DNA of 64,000 bases from UBA6055 sp965214085 (lineage in GTDB: Bacteria; Chloroflexota; Anaerolineae; Aggregatilineales; Phototrophicaceae), in assembly GCA_965214085.1 (NCBI GenBank), contig OZ243937.1, positions 2,914,001-2,978,000 on the forward strand, written 5' to 3'. Below, in pieces: positions 58,905 through 64,000 of the stretch; the first letter of the stretch is position 1; the number at the start of each line of letters is the position of its first letter. Made by a program: the position numbers and the translations under genes. The notes below the pieces were generated by a model that was given only the letters and a program-made list of their open reading frames with translations, searched no databases and was not told the origin of the DNA.

Positions 58905-59144
58905 ATGGCTGCCCAATCAAATTCAGAAGACAGATTCGTCCTTGAGACTGTCAACCGGCAGGTCGCGCAAATCGCCAAGCTGGAAGCCAGCCAGGAACAC
59001 GCCGCCACCAAAGCAGACATTGAATCGCTGCGCGCCGACATGGAAAAACTGAAGTCGGATATGACTTGGCGCATCGTCATCGCCATGAGTATTATGACAG
59101 CCATCTTTACCGCGATTGTTAGACTGTCGCCTACTGTCGCCTAA
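58905..59144 (+). CDS. Small coiled-coil protein with C-terminal membrane helix
   Basis: A 79-residue protein: a coiled coil (VNRQVAQIAKLEASQEHAAT; DIESLRADMEKLKSDM) and a C-terminal helix (WRIVIAMSIMTAIFTAIVRL). It resembles the short DUF1640/Bdr-like proteins often found in variable regions. GAGGAA lies before the ATG. Its TAA abuts the rluD stop from the other strand. Confidence 0.68.
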   Translation: MAAQSNSEDRFVLETVNRQVAQIAKLEASQEHAATKADIESLRADMEKLKSDMTWRIVIAMSIMTAIFTAIVRLSPTVA

Positions 59145-60068
59145 TCAGCGCAGCTTCGCCATCACACTCCGCAAGCCCACCGGCAGCTCGCTCACGAAAG
59201 CCAGCCGCTCGCCCGTGACCGGGTGCTCAAAGGCCAGCTCATGCGCGTGCAGGAATTGCCGCTTCAGCTTCACGCGCTGCTTGCGCCGCCCGTAGACCGT
59301 ATCCCCCAGCACCGGACAGCCGATGAAAGCCAGGTGCACGCGAATCTGGTGCGTGCGCCCGGTTAAGAGCTTCAGCCGCACCAACGCGCGGTCGCCTTGG
59401 AAGTCATCATCCAGCACCTCGAATTCAGTCTGCGCCGGCTTGCCGCCACGCTGCACCGCCATGCGTTTGCGTTGGCGCGGGTCGCGGGCGATGGGCGCGT
59501 CAATCAGACCGCTGTTGGACTTGGGCCGCTGCTCGAGTAAAGCCAGGTAGACTTTGTCGACGCTGCGCTCTTGAAATTGCCGCATCAGCGCCAGCAGAGA
59601 CGGCTTGTCGCGAGCGGCGACCAGCAAGCCGCTGGTGCCGCGATCAAGTCGGTGCGCGATGCCGAGGCGGTCCTGCGTCTCCGGGTCGTCCATCATCTCG
59701 GCCAATTCGGGATAGCGCGCCAGCAGCGCGTTGACGAGGGTGCCGCTTTCGTTGCCCAATCCGGGATGCGCGACCATGCCGGCCGCCTTGTCGATAACGG
59801 CGATCTGCGCGTCTTCGTAGACGATATTGAGCGGGATGTCTTCCGGCTCCACCGATCTTTCTTCGCGCGGCGGGATGCGCACCTGGACTTGCTCGCCGCC
59901 TTTGAATTTGTAGCCGGTTTTACGCGGGGCGCCATCGACCAGGACGCAGCCGCTGCGGATTAGCGTTTGCGCCTGCGCGCGCGAATATCCGGGCAGATGC
60001 GCCAGCAGGAACTTGTCCAGCCGCTGCCGGGGTTCATGCGCGGTGAGGGTTAGGGATTGTTCTGGCAC
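59145..60068 (-). CDS. RluD-family large-subunit pseudouridine synthase
   Basis: A 307-residue enzyme with an N-terminal S4 RNA-binding domain (QRLDKFLLAHLPGYSRAQAQ) and a pseudouridine synthase domain with the catalytic aspartate in IAHRLDRGTSGLLVAARDK, plus LLTGRTHQIRVHLAFIGCP and the C-terminal LHAHELAFEHPVTGERLAF. It modifies uridines in 23S rRNA, as RluD does in helix 69. Its start overlaps the HNH gene at 60050-60472 by 19 bases, so it is translated at the end of the HNH operon. Confidence 0.93.
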   Translation of the reverse strand: MPEQSLTLTAHEPRQRLDKFLLAHLPGYSRAQAQTLIRSGCVLVDGAPRKTGYKFKGGEQVQVRIPPREERSVEPEDIPLNIVYEDAQIAVIDKAAGMVAHPGLGNESGTLVNALLARYPELAEMMDDPETQDRLGIAHRLDRGTSGLLVAARDKPSLLALMRQFQERSVDKVYLALLEQRPKSNSGLIDAPIARDPRQRKRMAVQRGGKPAQTEFEVLDDDFQGDRALVRLKLLTGRTHQIRVHLAFIGCPVLGDTVYGRRKQRVKLKRQFLHAHELAFEHPVTGERLAFVSELPVGLRSVMAKLR

Positions 60069-60472
60069 GGGTAATTGCCCAGCAGCCTTTCGCCATAGCG
60101 CTGCTCGACGCGCGGCGCGTCGTTCATTCGCAGGACGACAACCGTTGCCCGCCCTTCGGCTGTTAGGCCCGCAAGCGTCGCATCTGGATTGATTTGAAAG
60201 TGCTCATCCCAAATCTGTTGGCGCGGATGGAAAAGCTTGGTCGCCTCATCAGTTAGCGGATCTATCGCGGCGATCGCGGAGCCCTTGTATAGATTGCATT
60301 CGGAACACGACAGGCAAAGATTGTCGCCGCGAGCTTCCCCTCCGTGTTTTCTTGCGAGAATATGATCAATATGGAATGCGACAGATTCTCTGCCGTCTCC
60401 AACAAGACAGTATTCACAGCATCTTCCTGCCCGCTCAAATACATATCGGCGTTGTTGTGCAGATATTGTCAC
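60050..60472 (-). CDS. HNH endonuclease (island copy 3, intact)
   Basis: A 140-residue HNH protein with RCCEYCLVGD, FHIDHILARKHGG, DNLCLSCSECNLYKG and the C-terminal LFHPRQQIWDEHF...GLTAEGRATVVVLRMND block; all key residues are present. It starts at GTG 60472, overlapping the stop of its partner gene in GTGA, and runs 19 bases into rluD. The closest relative in the window is 54346-54765. Confidence 0.85.
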   Translation of the reverse strand: MTISAQQRRYVFERAGRCCEYCLVGDGRESVAFHIDHILARKHGGEARGDNLCLSCSECNLYKGSAIAAIDPLTDEATKLFHPRQQIWDEHFQINPDATLAGLTAEGRATVVVLRMNDAPRVEQRYGERLLGNYPCQNNP

Positions 60473-60726
60473 CCGTCCAAGCCCCGCATCCGAAGCTCGG
60501 TTCTGATTTTCAAAGTGGTTATCATACGGTTGGCGCGGATGAAGTCATTCAATTCATGGCGCTCTTCACAAGTCAATTCATCTTCACCATTGAGATCCAG
60601 CAGATGATGAACACGCTTTTGCAGGTCATCAGGCATATTATAGGCGAGCAATTCTTCATCGCTCGGGTCTTCCGCTAGAAAGTCGGTGATGACAGCAAAA
60701 ACATCTCGTTCTGACACTTTAATCAT
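60469..60726 (-). CDS. Small helical partner protein of the HNH gene (copy 3)
   Basis: An 85-residue acidic helical protein: MIKVSERDVFAVITDFLAED, SDEELLAYNMPDDLQKRVHH, ELTCEERHELNDFIRANRMI, then LKIRTELRMRGLDG. It is strongly similar to 61028-61282 along its length and resembles the C-terminal half of the ribbon-helix-helix partners. ATG 60726 has GGGAGAA six bases upstream and starts two bases after the preceding HNH stop; it overlaps the next HNH gene by four bases. Confidence 0.78.
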   Translation of the reverse strand: MIKVSERDVFAVITDFLAEDPSDEELLAYNMPDDLQKRVHHLLDLNGEDELTCEERHELNDFIRANRMITTLKIRTELRMRGLDG

Positions 60727-60728
60727 CG

Positions 60729-61028
60729 CTAATTCTCCCATGCCCTAGCAGGATTATAGCGGTAATTCCGACGCGAGTCACCCAACGCAAGATTTAGCAG
60801 CGACTGCGCGCGCGGATCTAGTGCAGCGACTTCAGGCCCCTTTTGCCGATTGCAAGGCATGCATGCTAGGCAAAGGTTTTCGTCGACATCTTTGCCCCCG
60901 TATTTGAGCGAGACGATATGGTCGATTCCAAATTCGGCCAAGCGCACAGTTGCGGATCTGCGACAATACTCACAGCATCCTCCAGCCCGATCATAGACTT
61001 CTCGGCACTGTCCGGCGCTTAACGCCAT
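60729..61028 (-). CDS. HNH endonuclease (island copy 4, C-terminally shortened)
   Basis: A 99-residue protein with GCCEYCRRS, FGIDHIVSLKYGG and ENLCLACMPCNRQKG, so the HNH core is intact, but after DPRAQSLLNLALGDS it ends about 40 residues earlier than the other copies and lacks the LFxPRxxxWxxHF and GRATV block. Whether it is active is open. It begins in TAATG with its partner's stop. Confidence 0.78.
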   Translation of the reverse strand: MALSAGQCREVYDRAGGCCEYCRRSATVRLAEFGIDHIVSLKYGGKDVDENLCLACMPCNRQKGPEVAALDPRAQSLLNLALGDSRRNYRYNPARAWEN

Positions 61029-61282
61029 TAGCCTAATCCCCTCTGCCTTAGTCGGATTTTAGTCTTTAGAAGGCTAATCATATTATCGGCGTGTACGAAG
61101 TCATCCAGTTCTTCACGCTCTTCGCCGGTCAATTCAATTTCCCGGTTTCGCTTCAACAGGTCGCTTAGGCGCTCTTGCAAGTCGTCAGGCAGATGATACG
61201 CCAGTAATTCATCATCGCTAGGCAGGGACACTAAAAATTCAATGATGACCGCAAATACATGGCGCTCGCGCTCTTTTATCAT
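61028..61282 (-). CDS. Small helical partner protein of the HNH gene (copy 4)
   Basis: An 84-residue protein: MIKERERHVFAVIIEFLVSL, SDDELLAYHLPDDLQERLSD, EEREELDDFVHADNMISLLK. Paralogue of 60469-60726. First gene of a chain of five (partner, HNH, partner, HNH, rluD) joined by overlaps or a two-base gap. Upstream lies a mobile-element-like repeat that may have brought or displaced its promoter. Confidence 0.78.
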   Translation of the reverse strand: MIKERERHVFAVIIEFLVSLPSDDELLAYHLPDDLQERLSDLLKRNREIELTGEEREELDDFVHADNMISLLKTKIRLRQRGLG

Positions 61283-61355
61283 GTTCTATCTCCTTTGCCC
61301 TGGCCGCATTATACCCGAATCCTGAGGCAAATCCCCCATGCGGATTAGACCGTCA

Positions 61356-61647
61356 AGGCAATCGCATCAAAATGGCAGTGACAGAAATGGCGCAAATTCG
61401 AACGGAAAATTAACCACAGAGTTCACAGAGAGCGCAGAGAAAAGCAATAATGAATGCTTACGTCATAAGTCAGGAGTGATTTTGAGAAAAATTTGAAGTC
61501 ATTTTGATGCTTCTTGCCGTATTCCAGTCCAGCGACTGCTTAGAATAGTCGTCTAAACACCAAAATCTCTGTGCTGGCGGTCAGTGTCTACGCGACCCTC
61601 TGTGATCTCTGTGATCTCTGTGGTTAAAATCTTTTGATGCGATTGCC
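61356..61647. mobile_element. Family C MITE-like element, copy 2, with 14-bp target duplication
   Basis: 292 bp filling most of the gap 61283-61651. Ends: GGCAATCGCATCAAAA left and TTTTGATGCGATTGCCC right. Inner arms AACCACAGAGTTCACAGAGA and CTCTGTGATCTCTGTGGTT, and a 23-base module (61576-61598) identical, inverted, to 33164-33186. CGGATTAGACCGTC occurs at 61342-61355 and again at 61648-61661, overlapping the right end by one base. The right copy is the genuine end of the small gene 61652-61804 with its stop codon; the left copy is the duplicate. Confidence 0.8.
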
Positions 61648-61651
61648 CGGA

Positions 61652-61804
61652 TTAGACCGTCCCCAGCGCCGAAGCGAGCAGCGCGGCAATTGTGCCGGCG
61701 ATCACGATGGCCAGCAGAAGAATCAACGCCATGCGCATCAGCTGGCGCAGCGCCGCCCGCTCGGCCGCCGTCCATGAATTTTTTCCCTTAGGCTCGTCCG
61801 TCAT
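61652..61804 (-). CDS. Very small membrane protein
   Basis: A 50-residue frame: MTDEPKGKNSWTAAERAALR, then one membrane helix (MALILLLAIVIAGTIAALLA) and a short tail. The well-formed helix and charged N-terminus suggest a real gene; no family known. Its 3' end was duplicated by the insertion of the adjacent element, which leaves the frame intact. Confidence 0.55.
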   Translation of the reverse strand: MTDEPKGKNSWTAAERAALRQLMRMALILLLAIVIAGTIAALLASALGTV

Positions 61805-61957
61805 GCCAGCCCCGTCTCTGCTTCATCTCGATTAAACCACAATTCGGCCGCGCCTCATAATACGCGAGCCGCCTTGTGACGTTGCGGCATCAGCGCCGGG
61901 CGACTGTACTGTCTCTGGCAAACGGGCTATAATCCGCGCGCGAAGGGAGAGGCGGGC

Positions 61958-62950
61958 ATGAAGGTATTGGTGACGGGCGGCGCCGGTTACATCGGCAGCC
62001 ATGTAGTGCAGATGCTGATCGAGCGCGGTTATCAAGTGGTGGTCTACGACAACCTGAGCAAGGGACATCGCGGCGCGGTGCATTCCGACGCGGCGCTGAT
62101 CGTCGGCGACCTGCGCGACCGCGAGGCGCTGGCGGCTGCTTTTGACGCCCACGACTTTGACGGCATCATGCACTTCGCGTCGCATATTCTGGTCGGCGAA
62201 AGCATGCAGCAGCCCTTCATGTATTTGCGCGACAATGTCTACACTGTGATCAACGTCCTGGAGCAAGCCAGCCAACGCGGCGTCAAGCGTTTCATCTTGT
62301 CCTCCACCGCCAACCTCTATGACCAGCCGCAGCGCGTCCCTATTGACGAGAACGAGGCGCTAAACCCCGGCAGCATCTACGGCGAAACCAAGTATATGGC
62401 CGAGCGCTTGCTGGCCTGGATGGACCGGCTCTATGGTCTGAAGTATTGCTGCCTGCGTTATTTCAACGCTTGCGGCGCCCACCCCGACGGGCATATCGGC
62501 GAGGCGCACGACCCGGAATCCCACCTGATACCGCTGGTGCTGCAAGTCGCCTTAGGCCAACGCGAGAAGATTGAGATTTTCGGCACGGATTACGACACGC
62601 CGGACGGCACTTGCATCCGCGATTATGTGCATGTGCTGGATTTGGCGCGGGCGCATATCCTGGCGCTGGAGGCTCTTGCCCATGGTGATGGCGAAAGCCG
62701 CGTTTATAACCTGGGCAGCGGCAGCGGCTTTTCCGTGCTCGAGGTGGTCGAAAGCGCGCGCGAGGTCACCGGGCACGCCATCCCAACCGTGGAGGCGTCG
62801 CGGCGCGCCGGCGATTTGCCCGTCTTGGTGGCGGACAGCGACAAAATCGGCCGTGAACTCGGCTGGGAAACCGAATACAACAGCCTGCGCCAGATCATCG
62901 CAACCGCCTGGAATTGGCACCGCTGGCACCCCGACGGCTTTGACTCCTGA
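61958..62950 (+). CDS. galE: UDP-glucose 4-epimerase
   Basis: A 330-residue epimerase interconverting UDP-glucose and UDP-galactose, supplying envelope sugars. Seen: MKVLVTGGAGYIGSHVVQML (NAD site), ILSSTANLYDQP (catalytic Ser/Thr region), the YGETK Tyr-x-x-x-Lys motif, LRYFNACGAHPDG and DYDTPDGTCIRDYVHVLDL. Length normal. A TATAAT at 61928-61933 and AAGGGAGAGG before the ATG are seen. Confidence 0.94.
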   Translation: MKVLVTGGAGYIGSHVVQMLIERGYQVVVYDNLSKGHRGAVHSDAALIVGDLRDREALAAAFDAHDFDGIMHFASHILVGESMQQPFMYLRDNVYTVINVLEQASQRGVKRFILSSTANLYDQPQRVPIDENEALNPGSIYGETKYMAERLLAWMDRLYGLKYCCLRYFNACGAHPDGHIGEAHDPESHLIPLVLQVALGQREKIEIFGTDYDTPDGTCIRDYVHVLDLARAHILALEALAHGDGESRVYNLGSGSGFSVLEVVESAREVTGHAIPTVEASRRAGDLPVLVADSDKIGRELGWETEYNSLRQIIATAWNWHRWHPDGFDS

Positions 62951-63004
62951 GTGCGGAATTGACAAGCCGCTGCTGTATCAGCACCCATACGACAAGGAGA
63001 TGAT

Positions 63005-63886
63005 ATGACGCGACTGGCTGTTCTCGCCGATATTCACGGCAACTTGCCGGCCCTGCAAACTGTGATAGACGACATGGCGCAATACGCAGTCGACCAGGTT
63101 GTGGTAGCCGGCGACAGCGTGAATTGGGGTCCCTTCTCACGCGGGGTGATGGAAGTAATCAGGCAGCGCCGCTGGCCCGTCATCCGCGGCAACAACGAAC
63201 TCTATCTGCTGGATTACGAAACCGAGCGCGCGCCGGCGCATTGGTCGCGCTTCACCATGCCGCCCTACCTGCATGAGCAGTTGGGCGCTGGCTGGGTTAA
63301 TTTCATCGCGGCGCTGCCCGACACACTGCAGTTGCGCTTCCGTGATGCCCCGCCGATTCGGGTCTGCCACGGCATTCCTGGCGATCCCTGGACAGCAATC
63401 ACGCCCGATTCGTCAGCGGCGCAGATTCGGCGCTGGCTGCGCGATATCAGCGAGCGCGCGATCATCGGCGCGCACAGTCATATCGCGCTGGAGCGGCATG
63501 CCGACGATTGGCAGATCTTCAATCCGGGCTCGGTGGGCGTGCCCCTGGACGGCGAGCACAGCGCCAGCTACATGATCCTCGACGGGAGCGAAAATGGCTG
63601 GCAGTTGGCGGCGCATCGACGCCTCCCCATCGACGCCGCGCCCTTGCTGGACGAATATAAGCGGACGCAGTTCGTCGAGCGCTGCGGCGTCACCGCGCAT
63701 TTGGTCATCGACGAAGTTCGCACAGCCCGTTTGCAGCTGGCGGCTTATCTCAACTGGAAAGAACAGCGCCATGCCGGGCAAGAAGACAGCCTTGAGCTAT
63801 TGAAGGCATTCCGCGCTTTAGAAGACAAGGCGCCCTACCTGCCGCGTGCCTACCGCGGGCTCACCAGCGCGCTGTATCGCGACTGA
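63005..63886 (+). CDS. Calcineurin-like metallophosphoesterase
   Basis: A 293-residue phosphoesterase with the dimetal motif set: LAVLADIHGNLPALQ (Asp8, His10), VVVAGDSVNWGPFS, VIRGNNELYL, then VCHGIPGDPW, IIGAHSHIALE and FNPGSVGVPLDGEHSASYMI. This is the YfcE/diadenosine-type branch. In RGNNE a second Asn replaces the usual His of GNHE/GNHD. The last 80 residues are an extra helical tail. AAGGAGATGAT precedes the ATG. Substrate unknown. Confidence 0.88.
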   Translation: MTRLAVLADIHGNLPALQTVIDDMAQYAVDQVVVAGDSVNWGPFSRGVMEVIRQRRWPVIRGNNELYLLDYETERAPAHWSRFTMPPYLHEQLGAGWVNFIAALPDTLQLRFRDAPPIRVCHGIPGDPWTAITPDSSAAQIRRWLRDISERAIIGAHSHIALERHADDWQIFNPGSVGVPLDGEHSASYMILDGSENGWQLAAHRRLPIDAAPLLDEYKRTQFVERCGVTAHLVIDEVRTARLQLAAYLNWKEQRHAGQEDSLELLKAFRALEDKAPYLPRAYRGLTSALYRD

Positions 63887-63942
63887 TGCGACGGGTGATG
63901 GTATGATTGGCGCATCAGCCGCAGCAAAATGAGAGGGACGCA

Positions 63943-64000
63943 ATGTGCCGCAATATTCGCCCGTTATACAATTACGAACCGCCCAGCACAACAGCCGACA
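63943..64000 (+). CDS. DUF2277 family protein, N-terminal part (runs off right edge)
   Basis: The first 19 codons, MCRNIRPLYNYEPPSTTAD, match the conserved opening of DUF2277 (MCRNIRxLxNFEPPAT type). The family consists of proteins of about 90 residues of unknown function. GAGAGGGA lies before the ATG. Confidence 0.82.
   Translation, partial: MCRNIRPLYNYEPPSTTAD

Overview
This window is chromosomal DNA of a GC-rich, aerobic bacterium, most likely an uncultured member of Chloroflexota (Anaerolineae-like). The call rests on the mix of genes: a bacterial Elp3, a DUF6391 protein, GT-C membrane glycosyltransferases, a caa3-type cytochrome oxidase operon with extra membrane genes, and many gap-filling repeats of the CACAGAGGCACAGAG and GTAGGGGCGA type. 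It is an inference; there is no rRNA here. Genes are dense and lie on both strands. No CRISPR array, rRNA or transposase was seen.

Layout. 1-9 kb: M20 hydrolase end, TSP3-repeat surface protein, Elp3, DDAH, PQQ-type sugar dehydrogenase, bactofilin-like membrane protein, KDPG aldolase, DUF1697. 9.5-14.3 kb: cobS-cobU, two Mrr-like proteins with altered active sites, holA, DUF6391. 14.7-22.7 kb: phosphatase, YdjC deacetylase, mutS2, methyltransferase, transglutaminase-like protein, class B PBP. 23.7-31.4 kb: cytochrome oxidase operon (coxB, PH-domain gene, coxA, two subunit III genes, an unknown membrane gene, subunit IV), interrupted by a methyltransferase-HNH fusion gene flanked by 83-bp direct repeats. 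31.5-35 kb: Uma2, OsmC, UPF0316, rsmA, msrA. 35-38.3 kb: the operon tRNA-Thr, tRNA-Tyr, tRNA-Thr, rpmG, tRNA-Trp, secE, nusG, rplK, rplA, with a near-consensus promoter and a terminator. 38-45 kb: hydroxyacyl-CoA dehydrogenase, SH3 protein, succinate dehydrogenase with a fused sdhC-sdhD. 45.5-53.6 kb: rmuC, yvcK, two membrane glycosyltransferases, efp, ridA. 53.6-61.8 kb: an accessory island with a toxin-antitoxin pair, four pairs of helical protein plus HNH nuclease, a sulfatase-maturase-like radical SAM enzyme, an HsdR-N-like nuclease between perfect 34-bp inverted repeats, and rluD. 62-64 kb: galE, metallophosphoesterase, DUF2277.

Two themes stand out. First, HNH-encoding cassettes recur next to duplicated 3' ends of neighbouring genes (PH gene, maturase gene, rluD), as if they insert at stop codons and rebuild the gene end. 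One tandem array has a nearly constant block (gene end, leader, first 62 codons) alternating with a diverged block (rest of the partner gene plus HNH). Second, every intergenic gap above 300 bp is filled by short repeats. Many share the terminal motif GGGCAATCGCATCAAAA, and three are flanked by short direct repeats, as expected of non-autonomous mobile elements.
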